DNA of 64,000 nt from Amycolatopsis orientalis DSM 40040 = KCTC 9412 (GCF_000478275.1 NZ_ASJB01000064.1:62001-126000); one strand, 5' to 3'. Positions 24,884 to 33,893 are shown, counted from the first letter of the stretch. A program made the numbers and translations. The notes: generated by a model from the sequence alone, not told the origin.

Positions 24884-25010
24884 TCGACCCGGCGTCACCG
24901 AAATCGGACCGGCGGGCCCATTCGGGTGATAACGGTTCGGCATTCGATGTATCTGACCGCCACCCCATTGACACCTCCCTACGATCGCGGCGACTGGGTG
25001 GAGGAGTGCG

Positions 25011-25472
25011 GTGACGGTGGAAGGCGTGGGTCAGGATTACCTGACGCGGCAGGTCGGGGCGTTGCTCGAAGCGATTCGCGAGGAGGGGCCGGTCGGCGAG
25101 GGCAGACGGAGTTTCCGGCTCGCGGGGCATCTCGCCGCGGAGGGCGGGTTCCATCTCGGCGACATCCTCGCCGCGACGGCGCAGTTGCTGGCGGCCCACG
25201 CCTGGAACAACGGTTACCTCGCCGCGGCGGAACTGCTGACGCGCCGGATGCGGGACTTCGGCGCCGAGTCGGCGGAGCTGGTGCAGCATCTCGTGCGACT
25301 GGAGACCGGGTGCGAGCAGGGGTGGCTCCTGCGAGAGGACCGCGAAGCCCTCATCGACTACGCGCGGCGGGCCCGGCGTCCCGACATCGAGCAGCGGGCA
25401 CAGGCGATCGAGCCGCTGTTGCCCGGGGTTACCGGCCCCGAGCGTCCTGATCGGATGGCCAGTGAGTCGTGA
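25011..25472 (+). CDS. Hypothetical helical protein
   Basis: A 153-residue soluble, mostly helical protein with no signal peptide and no family I recognise. Start GTG at 25011 is preceded by GGAGGAG. Repeated Ala/Leu/Glu-rich helices (QLLAAHAWNNGYLAAAELLT, HLVRLETGCEQGWLLRED) suggest a small helical bundle. Its 3' end overlaps the convergent ROK regulator by 44 bp, which constrains both C-termini. Confidence 0.65.
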   Translation: MTVEGVGQDYLTRQVGALLEAIREEGPVGEGRRSFRLAGHLAAEGGFHLGDILAATAQLLAAHAWNNGYLAAAELLTRRMRDFGAESAELVQHLVRLETGCEQGWLLREDREALIDYARRARRPDIEQRAQAIEPLLPGVTGPERPDRMASES

Positions 25473-26610
25473 GATAGTGCTCGGGATCCGCGAGGACGGC
25501 GCGGATCACCGCGCCGGCCGCGCCGCGTACGGCGGCTCTCGTGCCGAGCGACGAGCGGACGAGCCGCACCGGCGACCACGCCGTACTGGGCACACGGCGC
25601 TCCAGTTCGGCGAGGAGTGGCTCACGAAGCCAAGGCTCGAGCCGCGCGTAAGTTCCGCCTAGCACCACCGCCGGGACGTCCATCAGATTGACCACAGTGG
25701 ACAGTCCGACGCCGAGATGGCCCGCGGCGGTGGCGACGGCGACGACGGCCGCCTCGCTTCCCGATTCGAGCGCGGAGATCAGGTCGTCCACCGTCTCCGC
25801 GCCCGCGAGCCGCAGGATCTCCTCCTGTCCGGCCATCCGTTCCAGGCAGCCGTTGGCGCCGCAGGAACACGGTGGACCATCGGGGGCCACCGGCAGGTGC
25901 CCGATCTCGCCGCCCGCGCCGCGCACGCCCTCGAACAGGGCGCGGTCCAGCACGATTCCCGCGCCGATCCCGATCTCGCCGGACACATGGACGAAATCGG
26001 GCAGTGCCGAGCCGTGCCAGAGTTCGGCGAGTGCGGCGAAGTTGGCTTCGTTGGCGACGGTGAAGGTCTCCCCGAGCCGGTCCGCGAGGTCGACGTCGCG
26101 CCAGCCCAGGTTGGGGGCGAGGCGGACGAGCCCGCTGGAGGATTCGACCACACCCGGCACCGCGACGCCGACGCCGGCGACGGGCACCCCCAGCGCCTCC
26201 GCCTGCTTCCGTGCCTTGCGCAGGAACGCCGACACACGCTGGAAAACACGCGGAGTCCGGTTGTCCGCGTACCGGACCTCCTCGGCCCGGACGGTGCCGG
26301 TCAGATCGACCAGGCAGGACGCCAGGTAGTCGACACCGATCTCGATGCCGAGTCCGTGCGGGCCGGTGGGGGACAGGGAGACGACGGTGCCGCGCCGCCC
26401 GGGGCCGACGCGTCGCTCCGGTTCGCCTTCGGCCACGAGATCCGCGCCGAGCAGGCGGTCGACCACGCTCGACACGGTGGCTTTGGTGAGTCCGGTGGCG
26501 GCGGAAAGGCCCGCGCGTGAGGTTCCCGGGCCGTCCGCGATCGCGCCCAGAACGAGGGCGGCGTTGTGCTGCCGCACGGTGTGCTGTCCCGCCGGGCGCG
26601 TGCCGATCAT
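25429..26610 (-). CDS. xylR: ROK-family transcriptional repressor (XylR-like)
   Basis: A 393-residue ROK repressor. The N-terminal winged HTH (about 12-75) includes [20 protein letters not shown]. The ROK sugar-kinase-like domain follows, with [18 protein letters not shown] and the zinc site [10 protein letters not shown]. Kinase activity is unlikely in such regulators. It is divergent from xylose isomerase (97 bp apart) with a dyad between them, so the xylose-responsive repressor role is a solid inference. The ATG at 26610 gives the usual length. Confidence 0.9.
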   Translation of the reverse strand: MIGTRPAGQHTVRQHNAALVLGAIADGPGTSRAGLSAATGLTKATVSSVVDRLLGADLVAEGEPERRVGPGRRGTVVSLSPTGPHGLGIEIGVDYLASCLVDLTGTVRAEEVRYADNRTPRVFQRVSAFLRKARKQAEALGVPVAGVGVAVPGVVESSSGLVRLAPNLGWRDVDLADRLGETFTVANEANFAALAELWHGSALPDFVHVSGEIGIGAGIVLDRALFEGVRGAGGEIGHLPVAPDGPPCSCGANGCLERMAGQEEILRLAGAETVDDLISALESGSEAAVVAVATAAGHLGVGLSTVVNLMDVPAVVLGGTYARLEPWLREPLLAELERRVPSTAWSPVRLVRSSLGTRAAVRGAAGAVIRAVLADPEHYLTTHWPSDQDARGR

Positions 26611-26622
26611 CGCGCGATTGTA

Positions 26623-26643
26623 TTCGTTCGACGCCTGAACGAA
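26623..26643. promoter_or_regulatory. Candidate XylR operator
   Basis: TTCGTTC (26623-26629), a 7-nt spacer and GAACGAA (26637-26643): a perfect 7-bp inverted repeat in the gap between the ROK repressor and xylA. Confidence 0.6.
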
Positions 26644-26706
26644 AGCCTTGACCCGCCCGGGTGCCCGTGGATAAGTTCAGGCATCAAACTAATTCGTGGA
26701 GGCATG

Positions 26707-27876
26707 ATGGCTCAGGCACCGACGCGTGAGGACAAGTTCAGCTTCGGGCTGTGGACCGTGGGCTGGCAGGCGAACGACATGTTCGGCCCGGCCAGTCGCG
26801 GCCCGCTCGATCCGGTCGACGCGGTGCACCGCCTTTCCGACCTCGGTGCCTGGGGCATCACCTTCCACGATGACGACCTGGTCCCCTTCGGCTCGTCCGA
26901 CGCGGAGCGCGCGCGGCATTTGAAGCGTTTCCAGGCCGCGCTCGCCGAGACCGGGCTCGTCGTCCCGATGGTGACCACGGACCTGTTCCGCCACCCCGTC
27001 TTCAAGGACGGTGGCCTGACCAGCAACGACCGCGACGTCCGCCGGTTCGCGCTGCGGAAGGTGCTGCGGAACCTCGACCTCGCCGCCGAATTCGGCGCGT
27101 CGACGTTCGTGCTCTGGGGCGGCCGCGAAGGCAGCGAGACCGATGCCGCGAAGGACGTCCGCGCGGCGATGGACCGCTACCGCGAGGGCATCGACTTCCT
27201 GGCCCAGTACGTCATCGACCAGGGCTACGGGCTTCGGCTCGCGCTGGAGCCGAAGCCGAACGAGCCGCGCGGCGACATCCTGCTGCCGACCGTCGGCCAC
27301 GCGCTCGCGTTCATCTCCACGCTGCAGAACCACGAGATCGTCGGCGTGAACCCCGAGGTCGGGCACGAGCAGATGGCCGGACTCAACATCGTCCACGGCA
27401 TCGGGCAGGCGCTGTGGCAGGGCAAGCTGTTCCACATCGACCTCAACGGTCAGCGTGGCCCGCGGTTCGACCAGGACCTCGTGTTCGGCCACGGCGACGT
27501 CCTGTCGTCGTTCTTCCTCGTCGATCTGCTGGAGAACGGAGGCTACGACGGGCCCCGCCACTTCGACTACAAGCCGCTGCGCACGGAGAACATGGACGGC
27601 GTCTGGGCCAGCGCCGAGGCGAACATGGCCAGCTATCTGCTGTTCGCCGAACGTTCGCGGGCCTTCCGGGCCGACCCCGAGGTGCAGGCGGCGCTGGAGA
27701 CGGCCCTTGTCCCGGAACTGGCGACACCGACGCTCAACGACGGCGAAACGGCCGCGGACCTGCTGGCCGACCGTTCGGCGTTCGAGGACTTCGACGCGGA
27801 CAAGGTGGCGGAGCGCGGCTATGGCTTCGTCCGCCTGTCGCAGCTGGCGCTCGAACACCTCACCGGGGCCCGCTAG
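26707..27876 (+). CDS. xylA: Xylose isomerase
   Basis: A 389-residue metal-dependent aldose-ketose isomerase (class I, actinobacterial length). It converts D-xylose to D-xylulose in the cytoplasm. Signatures: the catalytic His region [34 protein letters not shown] (metal ligand Glu), [21 protein letters not shown] and RHFDYKP. There are tandem ATGs at 26704 and 26707; the second sits at better distance from GGAGG. No xylulokinase is adjacent. Confidence 0.96.
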   Translation: MAQAPTREDKFSFGLWTVGWQANDMFGPASRGPLDPVDAVHRLSDLGAWGITFHDDDLVPFGSSDAERARHLKRFQAALAETGLVVPMVTTDLFRHPVFKDGGLTSNDRDVRRFALRKVLRNLDLAAEFGASTFVLWGGREGSETDAAKDVRAAMDRYREGIDFLAQYVIDQGYGLRLALEPKPNEPRGDILLPTVGHALAFISTLQNHEIVGVNPEVGHEQMAGLNIVHGIGQALWQGKLFHIDLNGQRGPRFDQDLVFGHGDVLSSFFLVDLLENGGYDGPRHFDYKPLRTENMDGVWASAEANMASYLLFAERSRAFRADPEVQAALETALVPELATPTLNDGETAADLLADRSAFEDFDADKVAERGYGFVRLSQLALEHLTGAR

Positions 27877-28196
27877 CCGCCGGGCGAGAAGGGACGGCCG
27901 CGGGTCGGTGCGCGCCGCGTGCTCAACGGCGATGCCATGCTGGCCCCCTCTCCCTCAAATGTTATGAACGGGACTTTCATTGCAGATTTTGCAATGAAAG
28001 TCCCGTTCATAACGTTCTGGGGTCGGCCGCCTGTGCGACCTCGCTCACCGATGGAACTCGTGCCCCACAACCCGTCCGAAGGTGGTCGGAGATCCGCGCC
28101 ATCCTCGCCTCGGCCACCACACTCGCCAGTGGCTGGCTCGTCGAAATCGAGGTCGTCGCCGCGGGCTGACGCCCGCACACTCGGTTCACGGGACAG
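27877..28196. other. Intergenic region after xylA with a long hairpin
   Basis: The 320-bp gap between convergent genes holds the hairpin at 27961-28013. A short coding-like tail follows it (frame ending at 28169, with RRWSEIRAILASATTLASGW). That frame has no start or ribosome site of its own, so it is at best a gene remnant. Nothing else was recognised. Confidence 0.5.
27961..28013. terminator. 53-bp perfect hairpin after xylA
   Basis: 24-bp perfect arms (GTTATGAACGGGACTTTCAT then TGCA) enclose the loop GATTT. It lies 85 nt past the xylA stop and 183 nt from the convergent gene's stop. AT-richer than its surroundings, it is sequence-unrelated to the 46-bp family but has the same architecture. 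Confidence 0.75.
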
Positions 28197-29216
28197 CTAG
28201 AACCGGTCGACGTCGATGACGGCTTTCGCGAACTCCTCCGGGGCCTCCTGTGGCACGTTGTGGCCGATCCCGTTCAGCACCCGGTGTTCGTACTTGCCGG
28301 AGAACTTCGACCGGTACGCCTTGCCGTCGGCGTTCGGCCCGTCGAAGTCGCTGCCGATCGTGATCGTGGGCACCGCGACCGCCGGTCCCTGCGCGAGTTT
28401 CTGTTCCAAGGCATCGAGTTTCGGATCCCCGTCGGCGAGGTTGAGCCGCCAGCGATAGTTGTGGATCACGATGGCCACGTGGTCCGGGTTCTCGAAGCAG
28501 GCCGCCGAGCGGTCGTAGGTCGCGTCGTCGAAGGTCCATTTCGGCGACGCGATCTTCCAGATCAGCTTGTTGAAGTCGTGGCGATTCTTCGTGTAGCCGA
28601 GGATGCCGCGCTCGGTGGCGAAATAGAATTGGTACCACCAGCCGAGTTCGGCGGCGGGGGAGAGCGGTTGCTTGTTCGTCTCCCGGTTGGTGACGAGATA
28701 GCCGCTCACCGAGACGAGCGCATTACAGCGTTCGGGCCACAGCGCGGCGATGATCACGGCCGTCCTGGCACCCCAGTCGAAACCGCCGAAGACGGCTTTC
28801 TGGATCTTGAGGGCGTCCAGCAGCGCGATGATGTCGGCGGCGATCGCGGACTGCTGCCCGTTGCGGAAGGTGTCCTTCGAGAGGAACCGTGTCGGCCCGT
28901 AGCCCCGGAGGAACGGCACGATCACCCGGTAGCCGGCCGCGACCAGGTGCGGGGCGACGTCGACGTAGCTGTGGATGTCGTAGGGCCAGCCGTGCAGGAG
29001 GACGACCACCGGGCCGTCGGCCGGCCCCGCTTCGGCGTACCCGATGCTCAGCTCACCGGCGTCGATCCGCTTGAGCGGGCCGAACGAGTTCGTCCCGCCT
29101 GCCGGGTTCGGCCCGGCCGCCGCCGGTGCCGCCGCGGGCTGGGCCGAACAACCGGCCACCGTGGCCCCCGCCGTCGCGGCGATGACGGCCTGCGCGAACC
29201 TTCTCCTGCTGAGCAT
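28197..29216 (-). CDS. Exported lipoprotein alpha/beta hydrolase, epoxide-hydrolase-like
   Basis: A 339-residue hydrolase. The N-terminus LSRRRFAQAV is a Tat motif and the signal ends in a lipobox (VAGC, Cys23), so it is probably anchored outside the membrane. The fold shows the oxyanion motif LLHGWPYD and the nucleophile elbow GGFDWGART with Asp147. Asp rather than Ser is the mark of epoxide hydrolases and haloalkane dehalogenases. The catalytic His lies in NGIGHNVPQE. Cap-domain residues WWYQFYF follow the elbow. Substrate unknown. Confidence 0.88.
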   Translation of the reverse strand: MLSRRRFAQAVIAATAGATVAGCSAQPAAAPAAAGPNPAGGTNSFGPLKRIDAGELSIGYAEAGPADGPVVVLLHGWPYDIHSYVDVAPHLVAAGYRVIVPFLRGYGPTRFLSKDTFRNGQQSAIAADIIALLDALKIQKAVFGGFDWGARTAVIIAALWPERCNALVSVSGYLVTNRETNKQPLSPAAELGWWYQFYFATERGILGYTKNRHDFNKLIWKIASPKWTFDDATYDRSAACFENPDHVAIVIHNYRWRLNLADGDPKLDALEQKLAQGPAVAVPTITIGSDFDGPNADGKAYRSKFSGKYEHRVLNGIGHNVPQEAPEEFAKAVIDVDRF

Positions 29217-29316
29217 CCTGATCCCTCCCGCGAAACGCCTGGTACGGGATCAAATTAGGGATGCGGCGCGGGCCGCGGCGACCGTCGGACGACGTCACCG
29301 GTGTAAGTCACGCGGG

Positions 29317-30072
29317 TCAGGCGACTTCGGGTTCGACGTCGAGGAAGGCCGCTTCCAACCGGTGGATCCGCGCCCAGAACTCGGTCTCGCGGCCGGATTC
29401 GAGGACGCCGAGGTGCCCGCCGGGGACGACGCGGCCCACGAACGGACCGGACGTCCACACCCGCCATCCGCCCGTGGCGTCGTCGCCCGAGGCGAAGGCG
29501 AGATCGTCGGCGCCGCGGATCGCCGCGATCGGGCACGAAAGCCGGGTCCTCGCGGGCCCACGGTAGGCGTTCAGCAGCTGGAGGTCGCCGAGCAGCAGGT
29601 CCAGCGCGTACTCCCAGCTTTCGGGTGCGTCGCGGTAGCCGGCGACCGGGGTGAGCCCGGTGCGGCCGAACACCCGCCCCATGGCCGAAGCCGCCGTCTT
29701 GGCGTTCTTGTCCGGCGAGCGGCGCTGCGGGGCGCACGCGTCCACCACGATCAACGACGCAGGCGCGACGCCGAGGCGCTGAGCCGTTTCGAGCGCGACG
29801 AAGGCGCCCATCCCGAAACCGATCACCACGGCGCGGGAGAACCAGTCCCTCGTCAGCTCGTCGGCCAACCCCGCGGCAAGGTCTTCGACGGATGCCGCGG
29901 GAGTCTCCGCGAGCCGGTCCCCGTGCCCGGGATACTCGGCGCCCCAGACGTTCGCGCGGACGGCTCCGGCGAGCGGCCCGAATGTGCGGACCGTGCCGCC
30001 CGCGGGCGGAAGCAACAGGTAGTCGTGGCCGCGATCGTCCGATGTGGACAGTGGAGTGAGTGCGGCCCTCAT
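29317..30072 (-). CDS. Type II thioesterase-like alpha/beta hydrolase lacking the nucleophile serine
   Basis: A 251-residue protein with the thioesterase fold: LLLPPAGGTVRTFGPLAG, YPGHGDRLAE, RGADDLAFASGDDATG and the late His in PGGHLGVLESG (His220). The nucleophile elbow should read GxSxG but here is GFGMG: residue 87 is Gly (codon GGG at 29812-29814). Without the serine it should not work as a conventional thioesterase. It could be a degenerate enzyme, a binding protein or rarely an enzyme using another residue. No NRPS or PKS genes are in the window. Confidence 0.85.
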   Translation of the reverse strand: MRAALTPLSTSDDRGHDYLLLPPAGGTVRTFGPLAGAVRANVWGAEYPGHGDRLAETPAASVEDLAAGLADELTRDWFSRAVVIGFGMGAFVALETAQRLGVAPASLIVVDACAPQRRSPDKNAKTAASAMGRVFGRTGLTPVAGYRDAPESWEYALDLLLGDLQLLNAYRGPARTRLSCPIAAIRGADDLAFASGDDATGGWRVWTSGPFVGRVVPGGHLGVLESGRETEFWARIHRLEAAFLDVEPEVA

Positions 30073-30244
30073 GATCCGAAAGATACGCGTCGTTAACCCG
30101 AATGGGGTAACGGTTCGGCTTCGACCAAGATCGAATCACCCGGCAGGGGGAGACCTGGCCGCGGTCTTCGAAGAAGCTCGCCCGCCCGTGTCGTATCTGG
30201 GGGCCGCAGCTCGACGTCTTGATAAGAGCCGGAAGGAGAAAGCT

Positions 30245-30634
30245 ATGAACACCACGACACAGGCCTCGGCCAGGCGGCTGACCCCGGTGAGCCGCACCCT
30301 GCCGGTTCTGCTGGCGATGGAGGACGACGCGGAAGATGTCGGCCGCCTGTCCCCGGATGACCGCCTGACCTGCCACGTGCACGGCCGCTGGATCCACCAG
30401 TGCGTCGCGTCACCGCTGCACGTCAACCCGGTCACCCGGCATCGGTGGTGCCGTACCTGCGCGACCGCGCTGACCGTTTCCGTCGACGAGCTGTCCGGTG
30501 CCGTGACGATGTCCTGTCCCCGGTGCGGCCACGGCGGAAGTGCCGCGTCGGCCCGGTTGACCGCCGCCTGCCGGGCCAGCCTGGCGGCGGCGCGCGGCCG
30601 TTCGACGGGTGCTCCACGTCAGCGCGCGGCCTGA
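30245..30634 (+). CDS. Small Cys/His-rich putative zinc-binding protein (paralogue of 55739-56218)
   Basis: A 129-residue protein starting at ATG 30245 (AAGGAGAAAGCT upstream). The core has many potential metal ligands: C43-H-V-H46, W-I-H51-Q-C53, P-L-H59-V, H66-R-W-C69-x-x-C72 and C91-P-R-C94-G. Flanks are Ala/Arg-rich. The same core recurs in the gene at 55739. I know no named family; the pattern suggests a double zinc knuckle. It sits between the thioesterase-like gene and a DUF998 membrane protein, neither obviously related. Confidence 0.8.
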   Translation: MNTTTQASARRLTPVSRTLPVLLAMEDDAEDVGRLSPDDRLTCHVHGRWIHQCVASPLHVNPVTRHRWCRTCATALTVSVDELSGAVTMSCPRCGHGGSAASARLTAACRASLAAARGRSTGAPRQRAA

Positions 30635-30745
30635 GCGGCCGGTTCGGCACTTGGCGACGAAAGCGGGACGAAAGGTCCCGACGCCGGGACGTCCGGCCCT
30701 GACTCGAGGGTTCACCGCGAAAAGACCATGGGGCGGGAGGTCGAA

Positions 30746-31411
30746 ATGAAGAAGACCCTGCTCCTGGCCGCGGTCGCGGCTGTCGCGGTGTACGTCGCCG
30801 GGGACGTGGCGGCGTCCTCGGCCTACGACGGTTACAGCTATCTGGACCAGGCGATCAGCGAGCTGAGCGCCTTCGGGTCGCCTGTGCGGCCCTTGATGAT
30901 GACCGTCATCCTCGTCCACAACGTGCTCCTGCTCGCCTTCGGGATCGGCCTTCTCCTGGTGGCCAAGCGCAAGAGCGTGTGGTGGATCGGAGCTCTTCAG
31001 ATCGCGCAGTTCGTACTCGTGGGCATCGCGACGCACACTTTCTGGGCGATGAGTTCGCGCGACCGCGCGACGGGGTTCAACGACACCATGCACATCGTCT
31101 TGTCGGGCGTGTTCAGCCTGCTCGTGGTGGCGATGATGGCGCTCTCTGCCGTCGCCTATCCAGGATGGTTCCGCCGCTACTCGCTCGTGACGATCGTCGT
31201 GGTCGTGGCCTTCGGGATCGCGTCTTCGGTCGCGATGCGCGGCATCGAGCAGAACGACACCCCGTGGGCAGGAGGCTTCGAGCGAATCAACGCCTACGCC
31301 TACTTCGCATGGCTAGTAGCCCTCGCGGTCATGGTCATCCGCCACGAACTCGGCACTGTCCAGGGCCGGGCGCCGAACCTGAAACCCACTTCGTCAGCCG
31401 GTCGACGATGA
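30746..31411 (+). CDS. DUF998 family integral membrane protein
   Basis: A 221-residue membrane protein with about six hydrophobic helices. Start ATG at 30746 follows GGGAGG; the upstream in-frame ATG at 30728 lacks a site. Family traits: YLDQAISELSAFGSP after the first helix and periplasmic loops with MSSRDRATGFNDTMHI. Function of DUF998 is unknown. The last 77 bp overlap the convergent hydrolase gene. Confidence 0.85.
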   Translation: MKKTLLLAAVAAVAVYVAGDVAASSAYDGYSYLDQAISELSAFGSPVRPLMMTVILVHNVLLLAFGIGLLLVAKRKSVWWIGALQIAQFVLVGIATHTFWAMSSRDRATGFNDTMHIVLSGVFSLLVVAMMALSAVAYPGWFRRYSLVTIVVVVAFGIASSVAMRGIEQNDTPWAGGFERINAYAYFAWLVALAVMVIRHELGTVQGRAPNLKPTSSAGRR

Positions 31412-32240
31412 GGTCGCGCTCCTCCGGCCGCCGATAAAGGTAGTGCCCGGCATCCGGCAGGACTTCGACGTCGGCCTGGGGAAGCAGGTCCCTGAGGCGT
31501 TCCGCCGCCGCGACCGGATCGTGGACGACGCTCCGCGCGCCGAACAGCGCGAGCACCGGCACCGTGATGGCCGCGACCGCGTTCTCGTCCGGACAGCTCT
31601 GGAAGGGCACTCTGGCCCGATAGGACCTGATCCCGGCGAGCACCAGCTGGGCAGCGGGCTGGTCGAGGATGTCCTCTCCCGCCGACCAGGTCAGGAAGCC
31701 TCGCCAGAGCCGGTCGTTGTCGAGGACGGCCGCGAGGGCGCCGTACCAGAACACCTTCCGGGTGAACGGGGCCGAAACCGTGGTCGCGTCGAGCAGCCCG
31801 AGGGACGCGAGCCGTCCAGGGGCGTGGATGGCCTGGTTCACCGCGTGCCAGCCGCCGGTCGAACCGCCGACGAGGTGTACCGCGGTCAGGTCCAGACTCT
31901 CGAAGACGTCGTCGAGAGCCCTCGCACGGTCATGGACGCCTTCGAACGGTGCGGTCTGCACGCTCCGGCCCGCCTCCCCGAGCGTGTCGATCGCGTAGAC
32001 CCGATGCCCCTCGGCCAGCCCTGGGATCAACGCGGCGTAGCACGCCGACGTCGCCATGAGCCCGGGCAACAAGGCGATCGGCGGGCCGTCATCGCCGTAG
32101 CGGTAGACCCGCGTGGTGCCGTGGCGCGTCTCGACGTCGGACACGGCATCCGGTTCCGGGCACTCGGCGATCGCCCGGTCGTAGGCGGCGAAATAGCGCT
32201 TCCGGGCCGCCGGATTCCTGAATCCCCCGATTTTCTTCAT
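31335..32240 (-). CDS. Alpha/beta hydrolase
   Basis: A 301-residue cytoplasmic hydrolase with GDDGPPIALLPGLMATSACY, the nucleophile elbow LVGGSTGGWHAVN (Ser), an acid in LLDATTVSAPF or later and a terminal His in PDAGHYLYRRPEE. Start ATG at 32240 (MKKIGGFRNPAAR) has no ribosome site, consistent with a leaderless mRNA. It is divergent from an AraC regulator 57 bp away, which probably controls it. It ends inside the convergent DUF998 gene (77 bp overlap). Confidence 0.87.
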   Translation of the reverse strand: MKKIGGFRNPAARKRYFAAYDRAIAECPEPDAVSDVETRHGTTRVYRYGDDGPPIALLPGLMATSACYAALIPGLAEGHRVYAIDTLGEAGRSVQTAPFEGVHDRARALDDVFESLDLTAVHLVGGSTGGWHAVNQAIHAPGRLASLGLLDATTVSAPFTRKVFWYGALAAVLDNDRLWRGFLTWSAGEDILDQPAAQLVLAGIRSYRARVPFQSCPDENAVAAITVPVLALFGARSVVHDPVAAAERLRDLLPQADVEVLPDAGHYLYRRPEERDLIVDRLTKWVSGSAPGPGQCRVRGG

Positions 32241-32285
32241 GGGAGGAACGCTAGGCAGAGCCGCATTCGGGGTCTTGAACGAAAG

Positions 32286-32291
32286 TAAGAT
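32286..32291 (+). promoter_or_regulatory. -10 box of leaderless AraC-type gene
   Basis: TAAGAT lies 6 nt before the ATG at 32298, and there is no ribosome site. Spacing fits transcription starting at the start codon. Confidence 0.55.
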
Positions 32292-32297
32292 GACGGT

Positions 32298-33137
32298 ATG
32301 GGCGGGTGGGGTCTCGTGGTGCCGCGTCGCGACGTCGCCCAGGCACCCGGCGAGCGGGTGCTCAGGCTGCCCGATCCGCGCTTGGCGGCCCACGTGTCGA
32401 GCTACGTCGCGCACGATCTTCCCGACACCGGGCCGAGTTCCTGGCGGATCACCCCGCTGTCCGTGCTGATCTGGGTGATCGACTTCGAGGCCCCGGTCCG
32501 CGGCCCTGCGGGTGACGGCGAGATTCCGGATTCGCCCGTACTGGGCCTGCGGGACCGGCCGCTGCTCGCGGAGCAGGCCGGGGCGTCGCGAGGCATCGCC
32601 GTCGCCCTGAGCCCGCTCGGCTCGTACGCGTTGTTCGGGATCCCGTTGCGGGAGATGACGAACGCGGCGATCGCGGCGTCCGATCTGCTGCGGTCCGGGT
32701 CGCTGATCGAACGGCTCGCGGAGGCGGCGGACTGGCCGCAGCGGTTCCGGCTCCTGGACGAGTACCTGCTGTCGAAAATCGCCGGCGGTCCGGAATTGTC
32801 CGCGCCCGTCCGCTACGCCTGGGAGCGCCTGATGGCCGGACCGGTCCGCATCGACGCGCTCGCCGACGAGATCGGCTGGAGCCGCCAGCACCTCAGCGCC
32901 CGGTTCCGCGAACAGATCGGGCTGAACCCCAGGACGGCCGGGCGGATCGCCCGGCTCAACCGCGTGGTGGCGCTGGTGAGCCGGGCGCCGTCCCTCTCGT
33001 GGGCGGAGGTCGCGTATCGCGGCGGCTACAGCGATCAGGCGCATCTCGTCCGCGAGTTCCGGGCCTTGACCGGAAGCAGCCCGACCGAGGTCGGTAAACC
33101 TGCCGGCCTATTTGTTTCGCCAGGTCACGGCACGTGA
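32298..33137 (+). CDS. AraC-family transcriptional regulator
   Basis: A 279-residue regulator. The N-terminal part (about 1-160) is an effector domain of the DUF6597/AraC-like type. The C-terminal domain (about 170-270) has two HTHs: IDALADEIGWSRQHLSARFR and the LSWAEVAYRGGYSDQAHLVR plus FRALTGSSPTE signature. It is divergent from the alpha/beta hydrolase gene; the shared 57-bp gap should carry the binding site. Its 3' end overlaps the convergent lipoprotein gene by 30 bp. Confidence 0.9.
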   Translation: MGGWGLVVPRRDVAQAPGERVLRLPDPRLAAHVSSYVAHDLPDTGPSSWRITPLSVLIWVIDFEAPVRGPAGDGEIPDSPVLGLRDRPLLAEQAGASRGIAVALSPLGSYALFGIPLREMTNAAIAASDLLRSGSLIERLAEAADWPQRFRLLDEYLLSKIAGGPELSAPVRYAWERLMAGPVRIDALADEIGWSRQHLSARFREQIGLNPRTAGRIARLNRVVALVSRAPSLSWAEVAYRGGYSDQAHLVREFRALTGSSPTEVGKPAGLFVSPGHGT

Positions 33138-33797
33138 ATCGGCGCTTTCGTAGGGCTGGGACGTGTACGACAGCGACGTGATCGGATCCGATGCCACCCC
33201 GAAGTGCAGACGGCAGGACTCGAAGACCGCGCCCTTGACCGAGAAGTCCTTGGGCGCGAAATTCTGGTCCTCGCATCCGGTGACGTCCGCTTTCCCCATC
33301 CCCAGAAGGGAACCCGGCCAACCGCCGCTCTTGGTCCTGGCGGTCAGGATCGGCGAGGTCACCTCGGCGAGGTTCGTGCCGTCGACGTTCGTCAGCTTCT
33401 CGCGCACGAAGAAGAAGTTCTTGCCGCGCAGCTTGGCTTTGTCCTCCTCCTTGAGCGGCAGGCCGTCGATGTCGGCGTCGGGCGCCTTGACCGATTCGAC
33501 GGTGACCGTCAGCCCGACGACGCCCTTCGCGTAGCGGCTGTAGAACGGGATGATCGCCTGCTCGCCGAACTTCAGTTTCGTCCCCGGCTTGACCGCGTCG
33601 CCGGTGACCTCCAGCGTGGGCGTGGTGGTCAGGTACGGCATCTCCGTCGTCGTCGGCGCGCTGGAGGTGGCCTCCCCAGAGGTCGTGGCGGCGGCGGTCC
33701 TGGCCTGGCCGGTGTTCGACGGCGGTGTGCAGCCGATCAGCGCGGCGCCGAGTACCACGGAGATGACGGCATGGCGAACTCTCGGACGTGTGGGCAC
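33108..33797 (-). CDS. Hypothetical lipoprotein
   Basis: A 229-residue exported lipoprotein: signal with lipobox LIGC (Cys23), a Thr/Ser/Ala-rich linker to about residue 50, then a beta-rich domain (LKFGEQAIIPFYSRYAKG, GLTVTVESVKAP, GKNFFFVREKLTNVDG). Two cysteines (GCEDQ, SCRLHF) could form a disulfide. Start GTG at 33797. The domain resembles DUF4352-like extracellular beta sandwiches but I am not sure. No partner is evident. Confidence 0.8.
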   Translation of the reverse strand: MPTRPRVRHAVISVVLGAALIGCTPPSNTGQARTAAATTSGEATSSAPTTTEMPYLTTTPTLEVTGDAVKPGTKLKFGEQAIIPFYSRYAKGVVGLTVTVESVKAPDADIDGLPLKEEDKAKLRGKNFFFVREKLTNVDGTNLAEVTSPILTARTKSGGWPGSLLGMGKADVTGCEDQNFAPKDFSVKGAVFESCRLHFGVASDPITSLSYTSQPYESADSRAVTWRNK

Positions 33798-33881
33798 GAC
33801 CGATCTCCCCTCGAAAGTGAAAGCACGTGGATTTCCCCCGTGATCACTCTAGACAACGAGCGTTCACTCGATCGGCGGAGG

Positions 33882-33887
33882 TAGGTT
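33882..33887 (+). promoter_or_regulatory. -10 box of leaderless kinase gene
   Basis: TAGGTT followed by 6 nt and ATG 33894. A GGAGG at 33877-33881 lies just upstream but overlaps the box and is too far for a good ribosome site. Confidence 0.45.
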
Positions 33888-33893
33888 GCGGAC

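Noticed and set aside
27414-28169. Plus-strand frame running through the xylA 3' region and the hairpin, ending IEVVAAG
   Set aside because: Most of it is a shadow of xylA. Only the last 50 codons look coding-like and they have no start, so at most a remnant.
29317-30072. Evidence for a nearby NRPS/PKS cluster from the type II thioesterase
   Set aside because: No carrier protein, synthase or tailoring genes are in the window, and the thioesterase lacks its nucleophile.
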